From: Spirochaetaceae bacterium
Lineage (GTDB): Bacteria; Spirochaetota; Spirochaetia; Treponematales; Breznakiellaceae
Assembly (NCBI GenBank): GCA_031275595.1
Contig: JAISOO010000040.1
Location: 1-27,100 of the forward strand
DNA length: 27,100 bases
Direction: 5' to 3'
Within the stretch, counting starts at the first letter, position 1, and every line of letters starts with the position of its first letter. A model generated the notes under the pieces. It was given only the letters and a program-made list of their open reading frames with translations, was not told where the DNA came from and did no database searches. Position numbers and translations under genes: made by a program. Of the stretch, positions 15,581 to 24,076 are shown piece after piece.

Positions 15581-16890
15581 TGAAATTACGGAATTTGCTG
15601 GAAATTGATTTTTCCCTTTTTTTTGCGGCCCTTATCCTGACGATTTTTGGGATCCTTTTTATTTATTCTTCAGGAATCACTTCTACGGGGGTACTGGTTT
15701 CCAATGAGTATATGCGGCAGATAATATGGGCCATAGGCGGAACCATAGCGGCCCTCTTTCTGGCGATGATCAATTACCGGCGCTTATACGATTTATCCAT
15801 CTATTTTTATGTGGGTACCCTCCTGTTGCTTATCTATACCTGTTTTTTCGGCCGTCTGGTAAACGGGGCGAGGGCGTGGATAGGGATCGGCTCCTTTGGA
15901 ATCCAACCATCGGAATTCGCAAAAATTACCACGATTATTTTGCTGGCCCGGTATCTGGATTCTTCAAAAAAAAATCAAAAACATCTCGTCCGCTTTGTCT
16001 TTTCCTGTATTATTGTTTTTATTCCAATGGGTATCATCCTCCTGCAGCCCGATTTCGGTACTTCCCTGGTTTTTATTCCCATTCTCCTGGGGATGACCTT
16101 TGTTGCGGGCATATCCTTTCGGTATATTGTTTTTTTAGGCGCCTGTATTTTCTTTGCAGGAATATTTATGGTATTACCCCTTTGGCAAAGTTACATATTG
16201 CAGGGCGCCATGCCCTTCCTCTCAATCATTCAGAACATCCGGTTTGTGGCTATCAGCATAGCCGCCTTGCTCCTGGTGATGGGTATCGCTTTGCTCGGAT
16301 TTAGGCTGTATAAAAAACAGTATTTTTTTTGGATCATATACGGCTCGGTGATCATTGCTTCTTCCCTCGGAATATCCTTTATATCTCATAAAGTATTAAA
16401 GGATTATCAGATCATGCGGCTCATCGTGTTTCTGGACCCCAATGTAGATCCCCGGGGGGCAGGGTGGAATATTATCCAGTCCATTACCGCCATAGGTTCC
16501 GGAGGACTTTTGGGTAAAGGGTATCTCCAGGGAACACAAAGTCATTATCGTTTTCTTCCCCAGCAAAGTACGGATTTTATTTTTTCTATTTTCGCCGAAG
16601 AGTGGGGGCTCCTGGGGGGAATTTTAGTGTTCGCCCTGTTTCTTCTTATTTCTCTCAGATTGATAAAAATTATGCAAACTACCACGGATGTTTTTGGTTC
16701 CTTTATTACGGCGGGCCTATCCGCCATGTATATTTTTCATTTTTTGGTCAATGTGGGGATGACCATGGGGATTATGCCCATCACCGGAATTCCCCTTTTG
16801 TTTATGTCCTATGGCGGTTCCGCCCTTATCTCCGCCATGTGTGGTATTGGTCTGGCCCTCAGCATATATATCAGAAGGTATCAACATTAA
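15580..16890 (+). CDS. rodA: Rod-shape SEDS glycosyltransferase RodA
   Basis: The 436-residue SEDS protein has about ten membrane helices. Family landmarks are FGIQPSEFAKI (E112 in PSEF, matching the conserved functional glutamate), LLQPDFGTSLV, DPNVDPRGAGWNIIQS, QSTDFIFSIFAEEWGLLGG and PLLFMSYGGSALI. RodA polymerises lipid II into glycan strands and works as a pair with PBP2, the preceding gene, with which it shares a TAATG junction. The radical-SAM gene starts three bases after its stop, so the transcript probably continues. Confidence 0.96.
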   Translation: MKLRNLLEIDFSLFFAALILTIFGILFIYSSGITSTGVLVSNEYMRQIIWAIGGTIAALFLAMINYRRLYDLSIYFYVGTLLLLIYTCFFGRLVNGARAWIGIGSFGIQPSEFAKITTIILLARYLDSSKKNQKHLVRFVFSCIIVFIPMGIILLQPDFGTSLVFIPILLGMTFVAGISFRYIVFLGACIFFAGIFMVLPLWQSYILQGAMPFLSIIQNIRFVAISIAALLLVMGIALLGFRLYKKQYFFWIIYGSVIIASSLGISFISHKVLKDYQIMRLIVFLDPNVDPRGAGWNIIQSITAIGSGGLLGKGYLQGTQSHYRFLPQQSTDFIFSIFAEEWGLLGGILVFALFLLISLRLIKIMQTTTDVFGSFITAGLSAMYIFHFLVNVGMTMGIMPITGIPLLFMSYGGSALISAMCGIGLALSIYIRRYQH

Positions 16891-16893
16891 TTT

Positions 16894-18648
16894 ATGGAGA
16901 TACGCTATATCGATCCCCTGGTGGAATTAGGTCCCTTATTATTGGAAGTTGAAAAACCCGCCCGTTATATCGGCGGGGAATACGGAGCTATCGCCGGGCG
17001 GGAGGGCGGTTTCCGTATGCTGTTCGCCTTTCCCGATCTTTACGAAATCGGCATGTCCAACCAGGCGCTGAAAATTCTCTATAACCGGCTTAACCGGCTG
17101 GAGGGGGTGTCCTGTGATCGGGCCTTTGCCCCGGCGCCGGACTTTGAAGCCCTGCTGAGGAAAAAGGGGATACCCCTTTACGGTCTGGATACCGGTATAG
17201 CCTTAAAGGATCTGGATATGCTTTGTTTTACCCTGGGTTATGAATTGGGTATTACCGGCATTTTGACCATCCTGGACATTGCCCACATTCCCCTCCGTAC
17301 CGCGGAACGAGGGGAGGGGGATCCCATCATTGTCATGGGCGGTCCCTGTGTTTCCAATCCCCGGCCCTACGAAGGGTTTATCGACGCGTTCTGGATCGGA
17401 GAGGCGGAAGCCGGCTTTTTTGAACTGATCCAAACCATGGCAGACAAAAAAAAGGCGGGGGAGGGGAGGGGAGGGCTGCTTTCGTTGCTTGTTGCCCATC
17501 CCCATGTATGGACCCGGGGCAAGGCCGGGGCGAGCCGGGCGGTGGACAGTGCCTTTGCTCAAAGGCTCCCGGAGGCGGCGGTATTTCCCGTGCCCAGCAT
17601 GAAAATAATACAACACCACGGGGCGGTGGAGCTTATGCGGGGTTGCCCCAATGGCTGTCGTTTCTGTCATGCCGGGTATTGGTACCGGCCCATGCGTCAA
17701 AAACCGGCGGATACGATCCGGAAGGAAATCGCCGCCCTGATAGATCAGGGGGGATTCCGGGAGATAAGCCTCTCCTCCCTTTCCACCGGGGATTACCGGC
17801 ATATCGATGATCTGATCAGCTCCCTTAACGCCGACTACGCTTCCCGGTATATCTCCTTCCAGCTTCCTTCCCTCAGGGTTTCTACCTTTTCCCTGCCCCT
17901 GCTGGAAAAGGTTTCCGAGGTTAGAAAAAGCGGCCTGACCTTTGCGGTGGAAACCCCGGCCGATGCCTGGCAGTTATCGATAAATAAAAAAGTGAGCCGG
18001 GAACAGGTGGTCTCCATCCTCCGGGAGGCGAAAAAACAGGGCTGGCGGGGGGCGAAATTCTACTTTATGGTGGGTCTTCCCCTGGGGGATGACGGGGGAT
18101 ATGCCGGTGGTACTGAGGAAGGGGAGATTGTCGATTTTATCCTGGATGTCGCGGCCCGGACCGGGATGCACTTCCATATCAATGCGGGGGCCTTTATCCC
18201 CAAACCTCATACCCCCTATCAGCGGGCCCCGCAGATCAGCGAAGGGGAGGCCCGGGGAAAACTTGACTTTATCCGATCCCGGCTCAGAGCCCGGGGCCAC
18301 AAGGTGGGTATCCAGGACCCCTTTGTCTCTACCCTGGAGGGGATCATATCCCGGGGAGACGAAAGGGTAGGGGACTTAATCGAAGACGCCTACCGGGAAG
18401 GCTGCCGGCTGGACGCCTGGGCCGAATATTTCAAAGGGGATCTCTGGGCTTCTCTCCTGGAAAAATACCGGCCCCTGGGTGAGGATATCCTGAACGGCCG
18501 CGGACCGGGAATAGCCCTTCCCTGGGACTGTATCGATTCCGGTATCGCAGGCGGCTTCCTTACCGGGGAATGGCAAAAATCACAGAGCAGAGAAATCACC
18601 TTGCCATGTATAAATAAATGTACACATCCATGTGGAAATTGTCGCTGA
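16894..18648 (+). CDS. TIGR03960-type radical SAM protein
   Basis: This 584-residue protein combines an N-terminal B12-binding-like region (about 1-200, with LFAFPDLYEIGMSNQALKIL) and a radical SAM core whose cluster motif is C251-x3-C255-x2-C258 in MRGCPNGCRFCHAGYWYRP. A C-terminal cluster, C572-x3-C576-x3-C580-x2-C583, ends the protein and matches the cysteine-rich tail of the TIGR03960 family, as does LPWD-ID-GI before it. Two Fe-S clusters are therefore likely. The substrate of the family is unknown; a tRNA or ribosome modification has been suggested from gene context. It begins three bases after rodA and is followed six bases later by its DUF2344 partner. Confidence 0.87.
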   Translation: MEIRYIDPLVELGPLLLEVEKPARYIGGEYGAIAGREGGFRMLFAFPDLYEIGMSNQALKILYNRLNRLEGVSCDRAFAPAPDFEALLRKKGIPLYGLDTGIALKDLDMLCFTLGYELGITGILTILDIAHIPLRTAERGEGDPIIVMGGPCVSNPRPYEGFIDAFWIGEAEAGFFELIQTMADKKKAGEGRGGLLSLLVAHPHVWTRGKAGASRAVDSAFAQRLPEAAVFPVPSMKIIQHHGAVELMRGCPNGCRFCHAGYWYRPMRQKPADTIRKEIAALIDQGGFREISLSSLSTGDYRHIDDLISSLNADYASRYISFQLPSLRVSTFSLPLLEKVSEVRKSGLTFAVETPADAWQLSINKKVSREQVVSILREAKKQGWRGAKFYFMVGLPLGDDGGYAGGTEEGEIVDFILDVAARTGMHFHINAGAFIPKPHTPYQRAPQISEGEARGKLDFIRSRLRARGHKVGIQDPFVSTLEGIISRGDERVGDLIEDAYREGCRLDAWAEYFKGDLWASLLEKYRPLGEDILNGRGPGIALPWDCIDSGIAGGFLTGEWQKSQSREITLPCINKCTHPCGNCR

Positions 18649-18654
18649 AATAAG

Positions 18655-19278
18655 GTGATTGTTAAAAATAATATACAGCACAAGGTAATTTCTGATGAAA
18701 GAATTGGGGCTCCGCCGGCTTCAAGACCGGTTTCCGGTACCTACCGAATCCTCTTTTCTTTTTCCAAGACCGGGAAAGGGGTGTTCCTTTCCCACCTCGG
18801 CATAATAGAGGTCTTCTCCATGGCCTTTATCCGCTCGAATATCCCGGTTCTTTTTAGCGGGGGGTTCAATCCCCTCCCAAAACTCGATTTCGCCTCGCCC
18901 CTGGCCATGGGGATCGCCGGCGAAGGGGAGATCGCCAGCCTGGATACTACCGCCCCCTTTGACGCGGAACACTTTAGAACCGCCCTCAACCGGGCGCTTC
19001 CCCAGGGTTTTTCTGTCACCGCGGCGGTAAACCTCCTCATCCCGGAGGGCGCCAAGAAACATTCCCTGGCTTCCTTGCTTTGGGGTTACGAATACGAGGC
19101 TCCGGATTCCCGAGAGCCGGAGCTGGTTAAGGCCGGAAACGAACGGTCCTACCGCCTCGCCCAAAAAAGCATCTACGGCCTCCGGCGTAAATCCGTCCTG
19201 GCCCGGCCTCCCGGGGAGGATATTTCATCATCCTATTTTAACGTATACCGCGGCCTCTATCCGGAAAAAGCCATATAA
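18655..19278 (+). CDS. TIGR03936/DUF2344 protein, radical-SAM partner
   Basis: The 207-residue protein matches the DUF2344 (TIGR03936) family: RILFSFSKTGKGVFLSHLGIIEVF, then NIPVLFSGGFNPLPKLDFASPLAMGIAGEGEIASLD, then LNRALPQGFSVTAA. In many bacteria this domain is fused to the C-terminus of the TIGR03960 radical SAM protein. Here the two are separate but adjacent (six-base gap), which supports a complex. The start is GTG at 18655, the only in-frame start before the conserved region. The first 26 or so residues are unconserved. The role is unknown, presumably helping its partner act on a shared substrate. It is the last gene of the long rightward run. Confidence 0.82.
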   Translation: MIVKNNIQHKVISDERIGAPPASRPVSGTYRILFSFSKTGKGVFLSHLGIIEVFSMAFIRSNIPVLFSGGFNPLPKLDFASPLAMGIAGEGEIASLDTTAPFDAEHFRTALNRALPQGFSVTAAVNLLIPEGAKKHSLASLLWGYEYEAPDSREPELVKAGNERSYRLAQKSIYGLRRKSVLARPPGEDISSSYFNVYRGLYPEKAI

Positions 19279-19285
19279 GACCTAA

Positions 19286-19338
19286 ATCGTAATTCTTTAT
19301 ACTATAAAGAATTACGATATTTATACCTGGTTTTTTTT
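19286..19338. terminator. 33-bp perfect palindrome between convergent genes
   Basis: Sixteen-base arms (19286-19301 and 19303-19318) are exact reverse complements around one central C. Eight T follow on the right at 19331-19338, twelve bases beyond the stem. It starts eight bases after the stop of the DUF2344 gene and lies before the end of the leftward lipoprotein gene, so a terminator for the rightward operon is the simplest reading. The distant T run and the A/T-rich stem are atypical. TATACT and its mirror sit in the centre, so a protein-binding site is the alternative. Confidence 0.55.
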
Positions 19339-19445
19339 AATATTACAGTAGACAGAATATACATTATGAATAGCAATGAGGATATATATTTTTCGTCGCG
19401 CTACCGGGACTGTGGGAGCTGTTTTTCGGTTTTTAACAACCCTTT

Positions 19446-20114
19446 TTAGGGCAAACGGAAAACTGAGATAAAGGTAGGCTTACTGAAAATAGTCGAATAA
19501 TTGGCATCCACCCCGACGGCAACTACATACATGGCGGCATAGGTATACATTGGTCCGCTTCCGCCGGTAGTGGGCTGTACGTCAATGTTTCTAGCCACAT
19601 TTTCGGCGCTATATAGCTCCGTCTGGTTCCGAAAATACCGATCCGACGGGGCCGGATACGACACCGAGGATGAACGTAATATAGGAGTTCCATTTATTAC
19701 CGGTGGGCTTTCACCGAAATTGATGGTAAGGGTTCCCGGAGAAAATTGACTATCCAGGGTATAATACTTTCGATTGGTAAACAGGGTTCCTACATTGGTC
19801 GACGTGGAAGTATCAGGGTTCGTATACGGCTGTATCGCCAGATAGTCATTATTTAAATACGAATTAACGTTAGAAAGCAACCCCTCTCCTATCGTTACAT
19901 CCAGCAAATTATTACTGACATATATCCGGTAATAGATACTATAATATCTAAAATAAGTGGAAACTGTCGAAGGTTGGGAGGGAAGCCTTACCGTTGCCAT
20001 GGTGTTTAACGTAACATTAATATTTGTCCGGGGGACCTGTTCAAGATAAGTATAATCATCCACACCACAGCTTAAAAAAATAGCAGTTATGCTGAGATAA
20101 AGCAATTTTTTCAT
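19446..20114 (-). CDS. Putative lipoprotein, function unknown
   Basis: The 222-residue protein begins MKKLLYLSITAIFLSC, a lipoprotein signal with the acylated cysteine at C16; the relaxed lipobox is normal for spirochaetes. The mature part is rich in S, T, Y, N and P, with predicted beta strands and no domain I recognise. It ends in a hydrophobic stretch (YAAMYVVAVGVDANYSTIFSKPTFISVF). Its base composition looks more A/T-rich than its neighbours. The ATG lies one base after the stop of the upstream TPR gene, which implies coupled translation, so it probably acts with that membrane protein. It is the last gene of the leftward run. Confidence 0.72.
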   Translation of the reverse strand: MKKLLYLSITAIFLSCGVDDYTYLEQVPRTNINVTLNTMATVRLPSQPSTVSTYFRYYSIYYRIYVSNNLLDVTIGEGLLSNVNSYLNNDYLAIQPYTNPDTSTSTNVGTLFTNRKYYTLDSQFSPGTLTINFGESPPVINGTPILRSSSVSYPAPSDRYFRNQTELYSAENVARNIDVQPTTGGSGPMYTYAAMYVVAVGVDANYSTIFSKPTFISVFRLP

Positions 20115-20115
20115 C

Positions 20116-20820
20116 TCAATTTTGTTCCTTCGATCTCAAAATATTCAGGGCGATAATTCGGCTCTGTGCTAAATTTACCCAATCCCGCTCATTTTGCCAA
20201 TGGTTAATTACCCCTTGGTAGGCTTCGATAGCGGCGTCATAATTCCGTAGGGATTCTTCCAGCCTTCCTATGGCAAACTGGGCCCTATGGGCGGCGGGAA
20301 ATTCCGAAAAGCCGGTACATTCGGTATAAAGGGCGATGGCCGTTTCTACATCCCCATGCTCCTCCGCCGCCACCGCGGCATTATACAGCGCCACCGGCGC
20401 CAGATAGGTTTTCGGCGCCTTCCGGGCCGCATTGGTCCAGGCTTCCTGGGCTTCGGCCCAGGATTTTTTATCCCCATAGATGCTTCCTAAAAGGGAATAG
20501 GCCCGGGCGCCCGCATAGGAAAAGATCCCCGACGCAAAAGTTTTCAACTCATCCTCCAAAGCCCGGACCTCCTCCTCCTTGGAAGGTTCGTTGATCTCGG
20601 CGCGAAGGGCCTCGTAGCGCTCCCTAAAGCCTTCGACTTTGCCGATGGCCTTAGTTTGAAGGGTATCCTGAATGACAATAGCGGCGATTAGCCCTCCAAA
20701 AATAACGATGATCCCCAATATCACCGTAAATAAAATTTTACGATTATTTTGAATAAAATCAACGAATAGGTCATTTATTTTTTTATCCCGTTCTGTTTTT
20801 TCAATAATACCTACTGCCAT
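20116..20820 (-). CDS. Single-pass membrane protein with TPR-like repeats
   Basis: From the preferred start this is a 234-residue protein: a charged cytoplasmic N-terminus (about 1-28), one membrane segment (about 29-50), a short coiled stretch (RERYEALRAEINEPSKEEEVRALEDEL), then TPR-like helices (SYAGARAYSLLGSIYGDKKSWAEAQEAWTNAARKAP; YNAAVAAEEHGDVETAIALYTEC; AQFAIGRLEESLRNYDAAIEAYQGVINHW). The layout resembles YfgM-like proteins, which assist protein traffic at the inner membrane, but I would not transfer that function. A TTG at 20826 overlaps the regulator stop, but AAGGAG lies eight bases before the ATG at 20820, so I use the ATG. It is coupled to the lipoprotein gene downstream. Confidence 0.75.
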   Translation of the reverse strand: MAVGIIEKTERDKKINDLFVDFIQNNRKILFTVILGIIVIFGGLIAAIVIQDTLQTKAIGKVEGFRERYEALRAEINEPSKEEEVRALEDELKTFASGIFSYAGARAYSLLGSIYGDKKSWAEAQEAWTNAARKAPKTYLAPVALYNAAVAAEEHGDVETAIALYTECTGFSEFPAAHRAQFAIGRLEESLRNYDAAIEAYQGVINHWQNERDWVNLAQSRIIALNILRSKEQN

Positions 20821-20822
20821 AT

Positions 20823-22337
20823 TCAATGCTCCTTAGGATTAATGTCGAGTTCTTTAATAAGCCTGGATAAATAGGTCCGTTGAATATCCAAGGCTTTAGC
20901 GGTTTCTGTCTGATTCCAATGATTTTCTTGTAATATTTTCTGAATAAAATGGGCTTTAAATATATTGATCGCCCTTTTCAGGTTGCGGTTTCCCCGCTCT
21001 CCGTATTCCGATGAGGGAGTTTCGTTCTTAAGGAAAAGAACATCCCGCCGTATCTGCGGGGGCTTTCCGATAACACAGGCCCGCTCGATACAATTCTCCA
21101 GTTCCCGGACGTTTCCTGGCCATGAATAGGACAACATAGCTTCCATGGCTTCGTCGGAAAAACCGTCGAATTGTTTTTTTATGGTACGGATACACTTCTT
21201 AAGAAAAAAAGCCGCCAGTTCCGGAATATCTTCAGGACGCTGCCTGAGGGGGGGAATATACAGGGGCAGCACATTAAGGCGATAATACAAATCGCTCCGG
21301 AATTCCCCCTTTTTTACCAAGTCGTCAATATCCTTATTGGTCGCCGCCAAGATTCTCACATTTACCCGCTGAGAAATGTCGGATCCGACCTTTTCAAAGG
21401 TTTTTTCCTGAATTACCCGAAGCAGCTTTGCCTGTAACGACAGGGGTAAATCGCCAATTTCGTCCAGAAATATGGTTCCCCCGTCGGCCATTTCAAACCG
21501 TCCCCGCCGGTTCCCCAGCGCATGGGTAAAGGCGCCCTTGACGTGTCCGAAGAGTTCGCTTTCCAACAGGCCCTCCGGCAAAGCGGCGCAGTTTACCCGG
21601 ATAAACGGTTCCTTGCTCCGGGGGCTGCGGAGGTGTATCTGTTCGGCAAAAACCTCTTTGCCTACCCCACTCTCCCCCAAAATCAGGACCGATGAATCGG
21701 TTTTTGCTATCCGGTCAATAAGCTCAATTTTTTCCAGCGTCACCGGGCTTTTGGCGATGATCGGGTGGTACCCTTCTTCAGTATAAAGCTCGTCCTGTAA
21801 TAAACGGATTTCCTCCCGGGCCCTTTCCATACTGCGGGCATTTTGCAGGGCAATAGCCGCCTGGTTGGAAAAAATTTCAAGCCATTCCAATTCGTCCTGG
21901 GTAAAATATTTGTCGTTTTTTTTATTGATAAGCTCAATGACCCCGATACATTCATCCTTAATTCGCATGGGAACCGCCATTATGGTCTTACACGGATAAC
22001 CAATTTGCTTAAAAAGTTCGATAAGATACCGGGCGTCATTTTGTACGTCGTTAACGATAATGGACTTATTATGCTCAACCACCCATCCGGCAATACCTTC
22101 TCCGGCTTTCATGGTGTGTTTTTTTACCTCCGCTCCCATACCTAAGGCGACCTCAAAATAAAGCTCCCCCGTCTCCCGGTTAAGGAGGAGCAGGGTCGAT
22201 GCTTCGCCCTCACAGAGACGAGCCGCCGAATCAATAATCTGGGTCAAAAGCATATGTACATCAGAATAATCTGAATTAATAAGATTATTGATCTCGATTA
22301 GAGTATTAAATTTTTGGACATCAATGGTTGACAGCAT
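20823..22337 (-). CDS. GAF/AAA+ enhancer-binding-type regulator with GAFTHA loop
   Basis: The 504-residue protein has the layout of NifA/FhlA-type sigma-54 activators: a GAF sensor (about 20-170), an AAA+ domain (about 192-425) and a Fis-type helix-turn-helix (about 455-500, NQTETAKALDIQRTYLSRLIKEL). ATPase motifs are intact: Walker A G221-ESGVGKE, Walker B GGTIFLDE (286-293), and the arginine region FRSDLYYRLNVLPLYIPPLRQR. The loop that contacts sigma-54, normally GAFTGA, reads GAFTHA (268-273): histidine replaces the second glycine. It has no receiver domain, so control should come from a ligand on the GAF domain. It begins 14 bases after the rpsA stop and is followed with overlap by the TPR and lipoprotein genes. 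No -24/-12 promoter was recognised by eye in the window, so its targets are unknown. Confidence 0.88.
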   Translation of the reverse strand: MLSTIDVQKFNTLIEINNLINSDYSDVHMLLTQIIDSAARLCEGEASTLLLLNRETGELYFEVALGMGAEVKKHTMKAGEGIAGWVVEHNKSIIVNDVQNDARYLIELFKQIGYPCKTIMAVPMRIKDECIGVIELINKKNDKYFTQDELEWLEIFSNQAAIALQNARSMERAREEIRLLQDELYTEEGYHPIIAKSPVTLEKIELIDRIAKTDSSVLILGESGVGKEVFAEQIHLRSPRSKEPFIRVNCAALPEGLLESELFGHVKGAFTHALGNRRGRFEMADGGTIFLDEIGDLPLSLQAKLLRVIQEKTFEKVGSDISQRVNVRILAATNKDIDDLVKKGEFRSDLYYRLNVLPLYIPPLRQRPEDIPELAAFFLKKCIRTIKKQFDGFSDEAMEAMLSYSWPGNVRELENCIERACVIGKPPQIRRDVLFLKNETPSSEYGERGNRNLKRAINIFKAHFIQKILQENHWNQTETAKALDIQRTYLSRLIKELDINPKEH

Positions 22338-22351
22338 ACAAATGCGGTCTT

Positions 22352-24067
22352 CTAATTGGTACCCTTAGACTTTAAAAAATCTCCCAGGGTATACTTGGAA
22401 TCCTCCGCCTCCTCCGCCGCCATATAACGGGAAAGTTCGTCCCGTTGAACCTTTTTTTGATAATCCCGAATTGAGAAGGCTACCATTGATTTTTCAGGCT
22501 GTAACTCAAGCACCACCGCTTTTATCTTGTCTCCAACCTGATATTTTTTAAGAGCCTCGTCAGGATTTTCATCCCGGTTCTCCGGGAGGTTTGATTTGTG
22601 GATAAGTCCTTCGATACCGCCGGGAACTTTAACAAAAATACCAAAATCCTTGATAGAAGACACCTCTCCTTCAACTAAACTTCCGGGTTTATAGGTTTCG
22701 GCAAAGTTTTGCCATGGATCTTCCGAAAGCTGTTTGATCCCAAGCCGTATATGGTGGTTCTCCTGGTCTACTCCGATAACCATTACCTCCACCTCCTGGC
22801 CCACCGAGAGTTCACTGCCGGGACGTTTCTTTTTAGTCCAAGAAAGATCATCCCCATGGAGGAACCCGTCGATGCCCTCTTCCAGGTTGACAAAAGCCCC
22901 CGCATTGGTAATTTTTACGACCTTGCGGGAAAGTCTGGTACCCACGGGGTACTTTTCATTGATATCGCTCCATGGATTGGTGGTGACCTGTTTCAGCCCC
23001 AGGGACACCCTCCCCGCCTGGAGATCATATCCCAGGATCATACATTCCACTTCGTCCCCAATGGCCAAAACTTCGCCGGGCTTCTGGATCTTCCGCACCC
23101 AGGAAAATTCCGAAATATGGGCTAAACCTTCGATCCCTTCCTCAAGCTCAATAAAGGCGCCGAAATCGGTTAACTTAGTTACCCTGCCCTTGACGATGTC
23201 ATTTACATGGTACTTGTCCTCAAAATGCACCCAGGGATCATCGGTAAAATGTTTGAGGGATAGGTTAATCCGTTTTTCCACCGGATCGATTCTGATAACC
23301 TTTAGGCGTATCTCCTGGCCTTTTTTTACAAAGTCCTTAGGCCGGGTCACGTGGCCCCAGCTCATATCGTTGATATGGAGCAGCCCGTCAAATCCCCCCA
23401 AATCAATAAAAGCGCCAAAGGAGGTAAAACTTTTTACCGTCCCGACAACCTCAGCGCCTATGGGGGTATTCGCAAAGAAATCGGCCCGTTTACGCTCAAT
23501 TTCTTCTTCGATCCATTTACGGCGGTTTATCACGATATTGACTTTACCGTCCGAATAAAGCCGCTCCACATAAAAAGAAGTCTTTGTTCCCAGGAGTTTT
23601 TCCGGCTTATCGACCTTTTGGGCATCTGATTGACTAATGGGGAGGAAGGCCCGTACTCCTGCCCCCAGCTCCACGTCGTATCCGCCCTTAACCAGCTTTT
23701 CGATGGTTCCCTCAACTACCGTATGATCCTGAAAAGCCTGCCTGAGATTTTTCCAAAACAACTTAACATCCGCTTTTTGCTTGGAAACAATCACTTCTCC
23801 ATGTTTATTCTCTTTGGTAATGAGAATAACCGAAACCATATCCCCCACATTGGGGATTTCGGTAAATTCCGCAATTGGAATCTTTCCCTCCGATTTGTAC
23901 CCCACGTCGATAAAGACCTGGTCCGGGGTAACCTGGATAACAGATCCATCGACCAATTGGCCTTCTTCGAGCTGTTCAAGGGATTTAAGATACTCTTCCT
24001 GTAATTGTGTTTGGATATTGTCCGCGGAATTTTTAGACTCATCCATTTCCACTTCCATCTGAACCAT
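22352..24067 (-). CDS. rpsA: 30S ribosomal protein S1
   Basis: The 571-residue protein contains six S1 (OB-fold) RNA-binding domains, at roughly 35-100, 118-185, 207-275, 292-362, 379-449 and 466-538. Domains 3-6 carry the classic pattern (SFGAFIDLGGFDGLLHINDMSW; DFGAFIELEEGIEGLAHISEFSW; GAFVNLEEGIDGFLH; DFGIFVKVPGGIEGLIHKSNL). S1 brings mRNA to the 30S subunit, especially transcripts with weak or no Shine-Dalgarno sequence, which fits the short-leader genes in this window. AAGGA lies just before the ATG. cmk ends nine bases upstream; cmk-rpsA pairing is widespread, and in some relatives the two are fused, but here they are separate. Confidence 0.95.
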   Translation of the reverse strand: MVQMEVEMDESKNSADNIQTQLQEEYLKSLEQLEEGQLVDGSVIQVTPDQVFIDVGYKSEGKIPIAEFTEIPNVGDMVSVILITKENKHGEVIVSKQKADVKLFWKNLRQAFQDHTVVEGTIEKLVKGGYDVELGAGVRAFLPISQSDAQKVDKPEKLLGTKTSFYVERLYSDGKVNIVINRRKWIEEEIERKRADFFANTPIGAEVVGTVKSFTSFGAFIDLGGFDGLLHINDMSWGHVTRPKDFVKKGQEIRLKVIRIDPVEKRINLSLKHFTDDPWVHFEDKYHVNDIVKGRVTKLTDFGAFIELEEGIEGLAHISEFSWVRKIQKPGEVLAIGDEVECMILGYDLQAGRVSLGLKQVTTNPWSDINEKYPVGTRLSRKVVKITNAGAFVNLEEGIDGFLHGDDLSWTKKKRPGSELSVGQEVEVMVIGVDQENHHIRLGIKQLSEDPWQNFAETYKPGSLVEGEVSSIKDFGIFVKVPGGIEGLIHKSNLPENRDENPDEALKKYQVGDKIKAVVLELQPEKSMVAFSIRDYQKKVQRDELSRYMAAEEAEDSKYTLGDFLKSKGTN

Positions 24068-24076
24068 GGTTGATCC

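Noticed and set aside
22734..23558. 274-residue plus-strand frame
   Set aside because: It lies wholly antisense to rpsA, has Ser/Pro/Arg-rich translation with no domain, and is explained by the codon bias of the real gene.
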